The translations under genes were made by a program, and so were the position numbers. From an uncultured Lachnospiraceae bacterium (GTDB lineage Bacteria; Bacillota; Clostridia; Lachnospirales; Lachnospiraceae), in assembly GCA_910578645.1 (NCBI GenBank), contig CAJTQI010000005.1, forward strand, positions 124,001 to 188,000: DNA of 64,000 nucleotides, written 5' to 3'. The notes beneath the pieces were generated by a model. The model saw only the letters and a program-made list of their open reading frames with translations. It searched no databases and was not told the origin of the DNA. Positions 1 through 9,811 of the stretch are shown here, one piece after another. How positions within the stretch are numbered: position 1 is the first letter of the stretch; each line of letters begins with the position of its first letter.

Positions 1-149
1 TTCAGGCAGCGCAAAAGCGTCGTCTTGCCTGAACCTGAAGAACCGATGATGGCGAGCGCGTTGCCCTCTTCCAACGAAAAGCTGACATCGTTTAACACCA
101 TCGTAGAATCAAATTGTTTTCCTATATTTTTTACTTCCAGAATCGCCAT
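1..149 (-). CDS. Amino-acid ABC transporter ATP-binding protein (N-terminal part)
   Basis: Only the first 49 codons lie inside the window; the gene runs off the left edge. The reverse strand reads from an ATG at 149 into a typical ABC start followed by a Walker A motif GSSGSGKTT and then LLRCLN, the pattern of polar amino-acid importer ATPases (GlnQ/HisP type). It follows the permease at 181-837 on the same strand with a 31-bp gap, so it would energise that permease. The substrate cannot be told from this fragment. Confidence 0.85.
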   Translation of the reverse strand, partial: MAILEVKNIGKQFDSTMVLNDVSFSLEEGNALAIIGSSGSGKTTLLRCL

Positions 150-180
150 CTGTATGCATACCTTTCATTATTTTACTCTA

Positions 181-837
181 TTACTTAAAGTAATCTAACT
201 TCCGCTCAATATAATTAAACAGCAAAGTCAGGATGCCAACAAAAATCAAATAAAATACGCCCGTATAGAATAAGGGCCATGTAAGGCCGTTACTCTTCAT
301 GAATGAATACCCCGCAAAAGTCAGCTCATAGGCGGCAATCATACGCGCCAGGGAAGTGTCTTTTACCAACGTAATAATCTCATTGGACATAGGAGGTACA
401 ACACGTTTCACCATCTGAAGAAGCGTAACCTGAAAGAAAATCTGGCTTTTGGTCATGCCAAGCACTTGTCCTGCCTCCCGCTGGCCCGCCGGAACGCCTT
501 CGATACCGCCCCGGAAAATGACGGAGAAATAACAGGCATAGTTGATACTGAATGCTACCACGGTTGCAGTGATACGCCCCGCCTCATTACCGCTCCATAT
601 GTTATGCCCAAGCCAAAGTCCGGGACCATAGAATATAATAATAAGCTGCAACATAAGCGGTGTCCCCCGGATAATCCAGACCAACACCTGTATGAGATAA
701 CGCAGCGGACTAAACCTGCTGATAGAGCCAAATGCCAAAACTAACCCAAGGGGCAGTGAAAACAGCAAGGTAAACAAAAAAATCTGAAAGGTCGTAAGCA
801 AACCGCCCAACAGTGATTGTGTAACACTCCAAAACAT
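181..837 (-). CDS. Amino-acid ABC transporter permease (HisM/GlnP family)
   Basis: This 218-residue membrane protein has about five hydrophobic segments. It carries the family EAA-type loop around residues 115-135 (GGIEGVPAGQREAGQVLGM), which docks the ATPase in the inner membrane. Length and pattern match permeases of polar amino-acid importers. It lies between the solute-binding protein gene (995-1897) and the ATPase (1-149), all on the minus strand, giving a binding protein - permease - ATPase order. A 9-bp hairpin sits in the 157-bp gap before it. Confidence 0.9.
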   Translation of the reverse strand: MFWSVTQSLLGGLLTTFQIFLFTLLFSLPLGLVLAFGSISRFSPLRYLIQVLVWIIRGTPLMLQLIIIFYGPGLWLGHNIWSGNEAGRITATVVAFSINYACYFSVIFRGGIEGVPAGQREAGQVLGMTKSQIFFQVTLLQMVKRVVPPMSNEIITLVKDTSLARMIAAYELTFAGYSFMKSNGLTWPLFYTGVFYLIFVGILTLLFNYIERKLDYFK

Positions 838-925
838 AGATACTTCTCCTTTACCGAAGTCTGTTCCTCCGTTTTATGCCTGGTGGCATATGTCATACAC
901 ATTATACGGTTTCCCGACAAACTGA

Positions 926-954
926 CATAACGGCCTCTCCCCGAAGCCGTTATG
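926..954 (-). other. Intergenic hairpin between binding protein and permease genes
   Basis: CATAACGGC at 926-934 pairs perfectly with GCCGTTATG at 946-954. There is no T-run on either side, so it is not a classical terminator. A stem at the 3' end of a highly expressed binding-protein gene commonly stabilises that part of the mRNA or lowers downstream expression; that role is inference here. Confidence 0.5.
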
Positions 955-994
955 CCAAAAGCCACTCCTGCAAAATATATCTGTCTTCTAAAAA

Positions 995-1897
995 TTATTC
1001 AGCCGGCACCACAATAACCTGTGCGTTATTGCAGTAAGGATTCGTGCATTCCATAGCGGATGTGGTTTCTGTCGTAAGTGTCATACCGTTCCATACAACA
1101 TCGATGGTCTTTGATTCCAACTCCATAATCTTGTTGTCCCAGTCAATCTCCACAAACTGTGCTTCCACACCTAACTTCTCAGCCACGACGCGCGCCATAT
1201 CCGCATCGAAACCAATCCACTCGCCTGACTCGTCTTTGTAATCCATAGGGGCAAAGTCTGTGATGCCCACAATCAATGTACCTTTTTCCTGGATGTAAGC
1301 CACATCGCTGTCCGTCTCGGACGCCGTAAAATCGGAGGCAGGCTGCTCAACCAACGCTTCCTGTACACCGTATGTGGCAGCCGTCTCTTTCATGGAACCG
1401 TCTGCATAGCTTTCCGCAAATACGGAATTAATATAGGAAGCCAAGTCGGAGCCCTTACGGCAGCCAACGCCGTATTCCTCTGTCGTCAACTCATCCGTAT
1501 ATTTCATATTGGGATAACTTGTTCCCTCGCCAATCATGGCGCCTGCCATAAGAAGGTCGATAATCGCAGCATCGGATGTGCCGGACGCCACTTCCATCAA
1601 TGCATCTGCCTGGGATGCCACTACATTGGTCTGGAACCCCTTATCCTGGGCTGCCGCTTCGCCTGCAGAGCCAGCCTCCACCGCATAGACAAGATTTGTG
1701 TCCGCCGCGCCCTCCGTCTCTGCCGCAGCGTCTGTATCCGTCTCTCCGCCCTCTGCGTCACTCCCTGCATCTGACGGTTCCGCCTCCGCTGTGTCTGCCG
1801 CCGTCTGGGCCGCATCACCGGACACGCCGCCGCAACCTGTCAACACCGTGCCCACCGCCATGGATAATACTAACATAAATGCCAATCTTTTTTTCAT
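995..1897 (-). CDS. ABC solute-binding lipoprotein with lobes in permuted order
   Basis: The protein (300 aa from the ATG at 1897, preceded by AGGAGGAG) has a lipoprotein signal with lipobox LTGC (Cys22) and an acidic Ala/Asp/Glu linker to about residue 67. Residues 70-185 resemble the second lobe of family 3 amino-acid binding proteins (AVEAGSAGE, TSDAAIIDLL, EEYGVGCRKGSDL). Residues 205-300 resemble the first lobe (LIVGITDFAPMDYKD, IGFDADMARVVAEKLG, TIDVVWNGMTLT). Normal family members have the opposite order, as the protein at 15189-16154 does. The usual TPER ligand-binding arginine is TTET here. An upstream in-frame ATG at 1942 lacks a good ribosome site. It should serve the permease and ATPase that follow. 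Confidence 0.85.
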   Translation of the reverse strand: MKKRLAFMLVLSMAVGTVLTGCGGVSGDAAQTAADTAEAEPSDAGSDAEGGETDTDAAAETEGAADTNLVYAVEAGSAGEAAAQDKGFQTNVVASQADALMEVASGTSDAAIIDLLMAGAMIGEGTSYPNMKYTDELTTEEYGVGCRKGSDLASYINSVFAESYADGSMKETAATYGVQEALVEQPASDFTASETDSDVAYIQEKGTLIVGITDFAPMDYKDESGEWIGFDADMARVVAEKLGVEAQFVEIDWDNKIMELESKTIDVVWNGMTLTTETTSAMECTNPYCNNAQVIVVPAE

Positions 1898-2064
1898 AAA
1901 CTTCTCCTCCTGATTTTTCATTCCCGCGGTACAACGAGCCAAGTACCCTGCTTAAAATCAACCTTTGATTGGTTTGGGTATTTAGCGAATGCCGCCAGGG
2001 TCAGGTTGTATTTTACCATAGTAGCAGACTAAAGTAAATGGTAAACTTATGTAAAATATGTAAG

Positions 2065-3291
2065 TTAGAATTTAATCCCCTTCCCCTGCTTACGCCACTG
2101 CCTAAATTCCGCCGAGGCAGACAAGAGCAAATCGGAGGAGGAATTAAGCGCCGTCTCCACGGAATCCTGGATAACGCCGATAATAAACCCGACCGCTACA
2201 ACCTGCATGGACACCGCATCGGTTATGCCAAACAAAGAACACGCCATCGGGATAAGGAGCAAAGAACCGCCCGCCACGCCCGATGCACCGCATGCCGCAA
2301 GCGCCGCAAGGAGACTTAACACAATCGCCGTGGGTATATCCACAGGGATTCCAAGAGTATGTACCGTGGCCATGGTCATAACCGTAATCGTAATTGCCGC
2401 ACCGTCCATATTGATGGTAGCGCCAAGAGGAATGGTCACGGAATATGTATCCTTGTCCAATCCCATCTCTTCACAGATTTTCATGTTCACCGGGATATTG
2501 GCAGCCGAACTTCTCGTGAAAAATGCCGTAATCGCACTCTCCTTCAAACACTTAAAAATAAGCGGATAAGGATTCTTCCTGATACACCAGTATACAAGAA
2601 TCGGGTTGGTGATAAAGTAGATGCCAAGCATACAGCCTACCAACAGGACAAGCAGCTTTCCATATACCGTAAATGTCTCCAAACCACTGGCCGTCACACT
2701 GGAATATACCAGACCTAAAATACCAAAGGGCGCCAGATTAATAATCGTTGTAACCACCAGGGAAATGGCTTTGGAAATATCGGCAAGGGCCGCCTTTGTC
2801 GTATCCTTCGCCCCGCGGAATGCCACCCCAAGAAGCACCGCCCATGAGAGAATCCCGATATAGTTGGCATTGACTAACGCCGATACCGGATTCGCCACCA
2901 CATTTAACAACAGTGTACTCAGCACTTCCATGATGCCCTGAGGCGCCGAGGCCGCCGTATCCGCCGCCTCCTTCAAAACCATCTCCACCGGAAAAACCAT
3001 GCTGGCGAAGACGGCAATCACTGACGCAAGCACCGTACTGAACATATACAGGACAACCACTGTGCGGATGACGCCGCCATGGGACTGCCCTGCATTGCTT
3101 AATGCACTCATAACTAAGAAAAATACCAGAAGCGGCGCAATCGCTTTCAGCGCGCCCACAAACACATCCCCCAGGATTCCGATGCCGGAAGCCTGCGGTG
3201 CAACCAGCGCCAAAACCACACCGATTGCCAGACCTACAACAATTCGTTTGACAAGGCTTATGCCTGTCCACTTTTCCCACATTTTCTTCAT
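2065..3291 (-). CDS. sstT: Serine/threonine:sodium symporter SstT
   Basis: The protein is 408 aa from the ATG at 3291 (AGGAAAGGAAATG upstream). It begins with the family-typical SLVKRIVVGLAIGVVLALVAP stretch, and further DAACS signatures follow: the serine-rich AAFFTRSSAANIPVN hairpin, INMDGAAITITV, and GASGVAGGSLLLIP. It is a polytopic inner-membrane carrier importing L-serine and L-threonine with sodium. A longer reading to 3432 adds residues unlike the family. It is followed on the same strand by the amino-acid binding protein, with 167 bp between that may hold a promoter. Confidence 0.93.
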   Translation of the reverse strand: MKKMWEKWTGISLVKRIVVGLAIGVVLALVAPQASGIGILGDVFVGALKAIAPLLVFFLVMSALSNAGQSHGGVIRTVVVLYMFSTVLASVIAVFASMVFPVEMVLKEAADTAASAPQGIMEVLSTLLLNVVANPVSALVNANYIGILSWAVLLGVAFRGAKDTTKAALADISKAISLVVTTIINLAPFGILGLVYSSVTASGLETFTVYGKLLVLLVGCMLGIYFITNPILVYWCIRKNPYPLIFKCLKESAITAFFTRSSAANIPVNMKICEEMGLDKDTYSVTIPLGATINMDGAAITITVMTMATVHTLGIPVDIPTAIVLSLLAALAACGASGVAGGSLLLIPMACSLFGITDAVSMQVVAVGFIIGVIQDSVETALNSSSDLLLSASAEFRQWRKQGKGIKF

Positions 3292-3545
3292 TCTCACATT
3301 TCCTTTCCTGGATGCACCCTGGCCATGTACTGTGGCGGACCGCCGCAAACTACACTCCGGTTCTTCATCCATCAACCTATTTCCATAGAAACCTACGGAT
3401 AGTAATGTACCGACACGTTCATTTTCAGGCAAGCAATTTGCCGAAACAGGAACATGCCAGTATATTAGTATAGCATAGATTGCGGCACATTCACAGCGTA
3501 ACTCTGTTAAGCGGTATTCTTTTCATGGCAATTCCTGTACAATTT

Positions 3546-6500
3546 TTATCCCGCCGCATTGCACTTCATTTCCATCATATCATCCATAATCCGCTGCCTA
3601 GTCTGTCCGCTCTCCCCGAAATCTTCTTTCTCCAACCGAAGATATGTCTCCACCCAGAGTTTCTCTTTATTTTCCACCGGACAATACCGAAGCATTATCT
3701 CAATCTCTCTGTATACAATATCACGCGGCACGTCACATGCCAGGAAATTGTCAAGCGCCTGCGCCGGCCTCTCATTCTTATCCATGCACATTTTAAGAAG
3801 TCTCATGGTAAGAAGGTTCGCACCGACAGAATATGTAATCTGTTCAAGCTCCTGCATCTCATTTTCTGAAACGCATTTTCTTATGTCAATCGGTTGATTA
3901 ACTAATGTAGGAATGATTGCCAAATAGTTGCTTTCTTTCGAATCATAAATGATTTTGCCGATGATGTTGCCTATGGCCTTTTGTAATGTCTCAGTTTGAA
4001 CCAGGTATCCTCTATATCTATCTTTTCTTAACTCCAGTTTGAGCATTTCGTCAACCAACAAGAAATCAGGAACTTGCTTCCATAAATTTCCCTTAAATTT
4101 TGAACCGGCTAAAACTGCCACTAATACATTTTCCCTATATCTATACTTTCCCCTACGGTTTGTTTCACTAATGATTCTGACTAACCCATCGGCCAATTCG
4201 GTATCGTCATCAGAAAGAGAACCTTTAATGTTCATCTGGGCTTCTGCCACGGAAGGATATATGTAAAAAAACACATCGCTTAACAATTCCAAATTATCCA
4301 TATGTATCTTGCCGTTTTTCATCAAATCATCAAATACATACTCAAAATATCCATATGAATAGCTAAATTCTATATCGGTGTCTTTATAGCATACGGCGTC
4401 AAAATCACCTTTCATTAAACTGTTGCAGTCCTTTTTCCGCTCTGCCTGTATCTGCCGGAATTGTTCTTCACTGTCAAATTTCTCCCGTCTCACATAATAT
4501 TTAAGCACACGCCGGTACTGTTTTGCCAAATACACTTCCTCTTTGTTCAATTTTTCACACAGCTCCTGATAACCCGATAAAGTAGGATTTAACAAAAATT
4601 CACAGAGCTCTGCCAAATATTCCAGGTTTAAAGCCCGCAGTTCTTCCTGTATTGCCAACAAAGCAGTCTCATCAATCTCCCTGTCATGACAGGCAATCTC
4701 TACACATTCGGATAAATTTACTTTTGTATTACCATACCTATACCATTCTCTGTACATCGGTGCAAGATACATGAACAACTTTTCCATATCGCACTGGAAG
4801 CCTAACCAATTTCTCAATTCTATCAGTGCCCCAAACCTGTCAAATCCATTTTTCTCATAAAGACATTGCAGAAGCATATTTTTCTTTAAATCTACACCAG
4901 ACGCTGAATCAATTGCATCCAATAATCTTTCAAGCACCCGTGCAGGAAGAAATTGTTTTATTTTTCCTTTCTCCAAGCCTTCTTTTATCCGGCAAACCGA
5001 CGCATTGAGCACTTTCTTCCCGGATTTCATCCCGTTTGCCACAATATCAATATCGAGCGCCAATACCTGCTCTTCTGAAAGCCGCCCCATCCCATCGGCA
5101 ATTTCACCACTCAAATTATTCTTTCCGTTCTCATTCAGTTTCAGATACAGCTTGACAGCCTTTATGGTTTGCTCCGGATTTCTTTCACACTTTTCTTTTA
5201 CATGTCTTACAAGTTTATCCTTCTGTGTCCCCGTCACCACAGAAAATTTATTGTAATCCGTACATCTATCAAGTCCCGCCGCCCTCACCGCAAGTGCAAT
5301 ATATTTATTCTGAGCCTTCCCTCTAAAAAGATTCTCTATCAAGATATCGACTGCAAGCCAGGAACCAAACAGGCACAGGTTATCCGATGTATAATCCTCC
5401 TGTAGGATATTATCCTTCCCATTCATCCGCTCGCAGAGCAATCCAATTTTCGGTTCAAGGCTTTTACGCTCAAGCTCAATATAGCCCAGGGCAAAGAGGA
5501 GCGCATTTCTCCAGTAAGACCTGTATGCAATTTTTTCTATATTGCATATGGCGTCCTCATCGCTTTTATCCTTGACCAAATCGGTTCCTGCAAAATATTC
5601 CTGCATGGAGCGGATTGTGAAACTGTAAAATCCCTCCCTGTTTTCACTTAAGAAGCAGATTCTCTGCGTGATGGTCATCAAAAATGCATTCTCTTTTTCC
5701 TCTTCCTTGCTTCCTGCCTCGTAATCATCATCCCGCTTTTCTTCTACATAATTGCTTATCAGTTTTTGCAGTTCATCCTTGCTTATCTCGGCGGATGCAT
5801 TCTCCGCCAGTTCGGATTCTTTCTGCAAACGGTTTCCAAGCAGATAGTGGATGTCCTCCAACCACCCCGTATTATCATTGAGTGTGGCCACCACATTCTT
5901 TTGTTTCTCTCTTCTGACAATCGTGTCATAATATTGTCTGAACAGTGAATACCTCTCATGGGGCGGCTTTCCGCCGCTCTTTACAAGAATGGCAATAATG
6001 GTAATCTGTAGCGGCGTCTTCATCAGCCTGCTTGTGGTCTCATCCTCAAGGGCTTCATACATAATGCGAATATATTCTTTCCGCCGTTCCATCTGCTCCT
6101 CCATGACGGCAAATAGCTTTTCAATATAAATCTGGCTGTCCTCCTTGGAAAGTTCCGCCACTTCCATATGGGTATATTTCTCTTCGTCAAAGTCGTTGTT
6201 ATATCCCTGTTCTCTGGTCGTCCCTATGACCATGCAGTCACATTGCGCCTCCCGCAATTCCATCGCAATAAACATACGAATCTGCGCAAGCACCTCCTGC
6301 CGATTGGAAGACTCCGGTACCTCATCCAGGCCATCGAAGAAAAATATCCAGGCCTGCTCCCTAAGCATTTCCCGAAGCACATCAGCAGCCAGTACATTCC
6401 CCTCAAACCTGCCGATTCGTTCCCTCATATATTGCAGGACAGAAACAGCTTCATCCTCTCCCTTCCTCTTCATCCATGCAGCATATTCGCGTAACGCAAC

Positions 6501-7013
6501 TTTAAATGGAATTCTGATACGGTCAATCCGGTATCCATAGCTTTTGTTGAACTCCTTTATAAATTTATCAACGGTCTTGTCCCTGTATCCTAGCTCCTTT
6601 AATGCAAAAGCCCGGTAAATCTGAGCGATAAACTGGCTGATTGTACTTTTCCCCTTACCGGGACCACCCACCAACACAAAATTTTCATCTCTGCACAGTT
6701 CCTCATTGCCGTCGAACTTTTTGTATCCCAGAGCCCCATTTCCCAACGAAAAAATGTTCCTGGCAAATTTCATCGTCTTTGCCTGCATTCTGTCGATGGC
6801 GTCAATATCGATACACACCTTTTCAATTGGTATTTTCTTGTCCTCCATGGAGCCTGCCTGCTCCAATCTGGGGTACATCTCTTCCTCAAATTCACAGAAC
6901 AGATATTTCTTTAGTATGTCAGTATAATCCATCTCTTCCTCCTCCAACATTGTGGCAAACAAATCACTGGACAGAATCATAGCCGTGTCCATTTTGCTAA
7001 AGTCGTGCCTCAT
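3546..7013 (-). CDS. NACHT-domain NTPase, candidate NLR-like antiphage protein
   Basis: This 1155-residue soluble protein has a NACHT/STAND module: Walker A GGPGKGKST at 116-124, Walker B IFFFDGLDEVPES at 223-235 and a sensor segment MVIGTTREQG near 261-270. The first ~110 residues match no effector domain I know, and residues ~450-1155 look like a long helical sensor region without obvious LRR or TPR repeats. Such proteins (bNACHT and Avs-like families) typically oligomerise on sensing phage and trigger abortive infection; that role is inference. The ATG at 7013 is preceded by AAAGGTG. It stands alone on the minus strand, with no partner gene in the same transcript. Confidence 0.85.
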   Translation of the reverse strand: MRHDFSKMDTAMILSSDLFATMLEEEEMDYTDILKKYLFCEFEEEMYPRLEQAGSMEDKKIPIEKVCIDIDAIDRMQAKTMKFARNIFSLGNGALGYKKFDGNEELCRDENFVLVGGPGKGKSTISQFIAQIYRAFALKELGYRDKTVDKFIKEFNKSYGYRIDRIRIPFKVALREYAAWMKRKGEDEAVSVLQYMRERIGRFEGNVLAADVLREMLREQAWIFFFDGLDEVPESSNRQEVLAQIRMFIAMELREAQCDCMVIGTTREQGYNNDFDEEKYTHMEVAELSKEDSQIYIEKLFAVMEEQMERRKEYIRIMYEALEDETTSRLMKTPLQITIIAILVKSGGKPPHERYSLFRQYYDTIVRREKQKNVVATLNDNTGWLEDIHYLLGNRLQKESELAENASAEISKDELQKLISNYVEEKRDDDYEAGSKEEEKENAFLMTITQRICFLSENREGFYSFTIRSMQEYFAGTDLVKDKSDEDAICNIEKIAYRSYWRNALLFALGYIELERKSLEPKIGLLCERMNGKDNILQEDYTSDNLCLFGSWLAVDILIENLFRGKAQNKYIALAVRAAGLDRCTDYNKFSVVTGTQKDKLVRHVKEKCERNPEQTIKAVKLYLKLNENGKNNLSGEIADGMGRLSEEQVLALDIDIVANGMKSGKKVLNASVCRIKEGLEKGKIKQFLPARVLERLLDAIDSASGVDLKKNMLLQCLYEKNGFDRFGALIELRNWLGFQCDMEKLFMYLAPMYREWYRYGNTKVNLSECVEIACHDREIDETALLAIQEELRALNLEYLAELCEFLLNPTLSGYQELCEKLNKEEVYLAKQYRRVLKYYVRREKFDSEEQFRQIQAERKKDCNSLMKGDFDAVCYKDTDIEFSYSYGYFEYVFDDLMKNGKIHMDNLELLSDVFFYIYPSVAEAQMNIKGSLSDDDTELADGLVRIISETNRRGKYRYRENVLVAVLAGSKFKGNLWKQVPDFLLVDEMLKLELRKDRYRGYLVQTETLQKAIGNIIGKIIYDSKESNYLAIIPTLVNQPIDIRKCVSENEMQELEQITYSVGANLLTMRLLKMCMDKNERPAQALDNFLACDVPRDIVYREIEIMLRYCPVENKEKLWVETYLRLEKEDFGESGQTRQRIMDDMMEMKCNAAG

Positions 7014-7091
7014 ATCTTGTTCACCTTTGTACCGTTCCTTAGATTGTTGACGGCTGCCATGCAGGGCAATTTCTTCGTGCTTAGCATGATA

Positions 7092-7111
7092 CCTTCAGTG
7101 AACAAAGGGTG
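7092..7111. repeat. Half-site of the CCTCAGTGAACAAAGG repeat family
   Basis: CCTTCAGTGAACAAAGGGTG matches one terminal arm of the element at 18057-18335. Nearby bases contain GCCATGCAGGGCAATTTC, similar to the centre of the short copy at 59546-59602, so this may be a decayed short copy. It lies just upstream of the NACHT gene start. Confidence 0.5.
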
Positions 7112-7168
7112 TTTGCGACAAATATAGTTTACCATATTATCCCATAAAAAAGAAAGAATGAAAACTGT

Positions 7169-8512
7169 TTAAATCACCTGAAATTCCTTCCATTTTCCGG
7201 ATTTCTGCCGCCATATAAAAATAACGGCCCGCACAATCCAGTCCCCAACCATTGCCACCGCGATGCCGATTACCCCCATGTGGAACACAATTCCAAACAG
7301 ATATGATAAAAGCAGCCTTGCGGCAATCGTAGAACCAATTGCCACATACATCGTGAACTTCACGTCCCCTGCCGCCCGCAACCCGTTGCTGAGCGCACCG
7401 GAGAACGGAAAAGCAACCGCATTAAACACATTGTGGATAAGCACCAACCAGATTACAAGCTGCTTTGTCTCCGGCTCTAAAGCATACAGCCGCAGAAAAA
7501 CGGGAGTCAAAAGAAAAACAAGAAGGTTCCATGCCGACGAAAACAAAAGCGTAATCTTCGTCAGCTTTCTAAAATAGCTCTCCGCAGCCTCCACATCCCG
7601 ATTCCCCATACACTGTCCAATCACCGTAATAAATACAGGCCCCATAGCCACACCCGCCAAGGCGGCCAAAGACCAGATACTTTGCGCCACGCCATTTGCG
7701 GCAATCTGGTATGTGCCAAAAAGAGCGACGATACTGCTCAGCATCACTTTTACCAACTGGAATATTCCGTTCTCCGCTCCGTTAGGAACGGCGATATTCA
7801 AAATACTCCTCATCAATTTGCCGTTCCACCGAAAAATCCACTTTCCACAGTAAACCACCTCGTTTTTCTCCTGAAAACAAAACGCCGTAATCGCCACAGC
7901 CGAAAATACTCTTGCAACCAAAGAGGGATATGCCACACCTGCCACGCCCGCATGCAACGCAAACACGCCAATCAAGTTACCTACCATATTGATGATATTA
8001 GAAACGACTGACAAATACATAGTCACTTTCGTTTTCCCAAGGCTTCTGTAAACGGCCGCACCGGAATTGTAAATTGCAAGAGCCGGATAAGAATAGGCTG
8101 AGATTTTCAGGTATGTAACGCATGCCTGCATCACAGAATCCTCCACTCTTCCAAACATCAGCCGCAATATCCGTTCATTACCGATTAATACAACCGCAGA
8201 TACAATGACTGAGAAAAAGGTGGAAAATAACAGAAGTTGGCTGGCGGATTCCCCTGCGGCATCTTTTGCTTTTCTTCCTATATACTGGCTGATAACAACC
8301 GCGCCGCCTGACGCCAACGCGGTAAAAAGATAGATAAACACCGTATTAAACTGGTTCACCAAAGAAACCCCGGATACTGCTGCCTCACCCACATAGCTTA
8401 TCACCACTGTGTCCGCCATCCCCACGAGCATAACCAGTAATTGCTCCAAAAAAAGCGGAATAATCATTTCCCTTAAATCCTGGTTTGAAAATATTCCTGT
8501 CTCCTGCTTCAT
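7169..8512 (-). CDS. MATE family efflux transporter
   Basis: A 447-residue polytopic protein with about twelve membrane segments in two related halves, as in MATE cation- or proton-coupled multidrug exporters. Early residues (FLEQLLVMLVGMADTVVISY) are typical of the first helix in this family. The ATG at 8512 has AGGAG nine bases upstream; a TTG six bases earlier is too close to it. A LysR-type regulator gene lies upstream on the same strand (8718-9608), separated by a terminator, so the two are probably transcribed apart. The exported compound is unknown. Confidence 0.9.
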   Translation of the reverse strand: MKQETGIFSNQDLREMIIPLFLEQLLVMLVGMADTVVISYVGEAAVSGVSLVNQFNTVFIYLFTALASGGAVVISQYIGRKAKDAAGESASQLLLFSTFFSVIVSAVVLIGNERILRLMFGRVEDSVMQACVTYLKISAYSYPALAIYNSGAAVYRSLGKTKVTMYLSVVSNIINMVGNLIGVFALHAGVAGVAYPSLVARVFSAVAITAFCFQEKNEVVYCGKWIFRWNGKLMRSILNIAVPNGAENGIFQLVKVMLSSIVALFGTYQIAANGVAQSIWSLAALAGVAMGPVFITVIGQCMGNRDVEAAESYFRKLTKITLLFSSAWNLLVFLLTPVFLRLYALEPETKQLVIWLVLIHNVFNAVAFPFSGALSNGLRAAGDVKFTMYVAIGSTIAARLLLSYLFGIVFHMGVIGIAVAMVGDWIVRAVIFIWRQKSGKWKEFQVI

Positions 8513-8626
8513 ACCCAATCTCTCCTTCTACCATCTCTTACTTTAAAACAAATGTCCCTCTGCAGTCCCCAAATGACCGCAATCATCCGTCTGTCCCGTT
8601 GCTCGCGGGAACATGCTTTTACCCAC

Positions 8627-8676
8627 AAAAAAAGCAGGTGCAGAACGAAAGCGACATGCGTTTTTCTCTACACCTA
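8627..8676 (-). terminator. Rho-independent terminator of the lysR-type gene
   Basis: On the minus strand an 11-bp stem (GTAGGTGTAGA with TCTGCACCTGC, two G-U pairs) is followed by seven Ts. It lies 42 bp past the stop codon of the regulator gene at 8718-9608. Confidence 0.75.
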
Positions 8677-8717
8677 CATTATAAAATCTGCTCCTAGTTA
8701 TATCAAATACTTGGTTT

Positions 8718-9608
8718 TTATATATCACTTATGCTCAAAAAGCATTTTATGTGTTCCAAAAACTTGCTTACGGCTAAGCTAAGCGGCTGCTGCTTCTTCC
8801 ATGCCAGTACACAGCTTGCCGTCAATTCCGGATACAGAGGACGGTATACTATCTTCTCCTTATCCCAAAAGGGCACTGCGCCTTCTATCGTAACAGAATA
8901 CCCCAATCCTCCCTGAACCATGATGGCGCTGTTGGTACTTAGATTGCTCGTAAAAAGGATTTGCACATCCTGAAACAGTTCCCCAAACCAGTTTGACAGT
9001 TCATTCTGTACATTCAACCTCCTCGGAAGAATCAGCGACACGCCTGTCAGGTCCTGTGCGCAAATGACTTCCTTGCGGGCAAGCGGACTGTCCGGGCGCA
9101 TTAAAACCACCCACCGTTCTTTTTGTCCCAAACGGATAAAGTCAAATTTCTCAATGTCAACGGGTTCCAATAACAACCCGATATCTACCAGGCCCTTTTC
9201 TATCTGTTCCTTCACCAAATCGGCAGTCGCCGTAAAAATATCATAGCTGACGAGAGGATATTTTTTATGGAAGGATTCAATGATTTTGGGCAAGCACTGT
9301 ACGGCCGCCAACTCACCGCTGCCAATCACAATCCTGCCTTCCACAAGCTCTTCCTGCTCAGCCAGTTCTTTTTCCGTTTTATCCACCAAAGACAGTATCT
9401 CTTCCGCACGGCGTCTTAACAAGATTCCTTCGTTCGTGAGTGTGATTTTTCTTGCCCCTCTGTGGAATAATTTTACCCCCACTTCTTCTTCCAACTGCAG
9501 TAGCTGCCTGCTCAATGTAGGCTGCGTGATATGCAGAACCTCCGCCGCACGGTTAATACCCTGCTCCCGGACAACAGTGAGGAAATACCGCAGTACCCTT
9601 ATTTCCAT
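8718..9608 (-). CDS. LysR-family transcriptional regulator
   Basis: The 296-residue protein begins at MEIRVLRYFLTVV (ATG at 9608). Its N-terminal winged helix-turn-helix covers residues ~1-60 (INRAAEVLHITQPTLSRQL), and a periplasmic-binding-like effector domain covers ~90-290. It is most like LysR members that answer small carboxylate or aromatic ligands, but the ligand cannot be read from sequence. It faces away from the phosphoribosyltransferase-like gene at 9918, with a 309-bp intergenic region that holds a clear plus-strand promoter. It could regulate itself, the MATE gene at 7169-8512, or the divergent gene. Confidence 0.9.
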   Translation of the reverse strand: MEIRVLRYFLTVVREQGINRAAEVLHITQPTLSRQLLQLEEEVGVKLFHRGARKITLTNEGILLRRRAEEILSLVDKTEKELAEQEELVEGRIVIGSGELAAVQCLPKIIESFHKKYPLVSYDIFTATADLVKEQIEKGLVDIGLLLEPVDIEKFDFIRLGQKERWVVLMRPDSPLARKEVICAQDLTGVSLILPRRLNVQNELSNWFGELFQDVQILFTSNLSTNSAIMVQGGLGYSVTIEGAVPFWDKEKIVYRPLYPELTASCVLAWKKQQPLSLAVSKFLEHIKCFLSISDI

Positions 9609-9811
9609 CTCAATCCCATGCCTTTCCACCACCTGCGGGCTTTGCCACAGGCACAAAATTTTTCTCGCTCCTTATTAAAAAATCATACCTGATATCCACA
9701 CGGAAAACAACCGTTATATCAGATTATGCCATTGTTTCGGCGGCATCGCGATTGATAAGGCAGAGACAATGAATCGACTACGCTATGAATACCAGATTTC
9801 TTAAGACGACA

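Noticed and set aside
1918..1960. T-box-like motif (TTGTACCGCGGGAA) before the binding-protein gene
   Set aside because: The GTACCGCGGG core is present, but the AGGGTGG part is broken by other bases, and the upstream 100 bp lack a recognisable specifier stem or terminator.
2738..3280. 180-codon open frame on the minus strand inside sstT
   Set aside because: It is a shifted frame of a clear SstT gene with composition unlike a protein.
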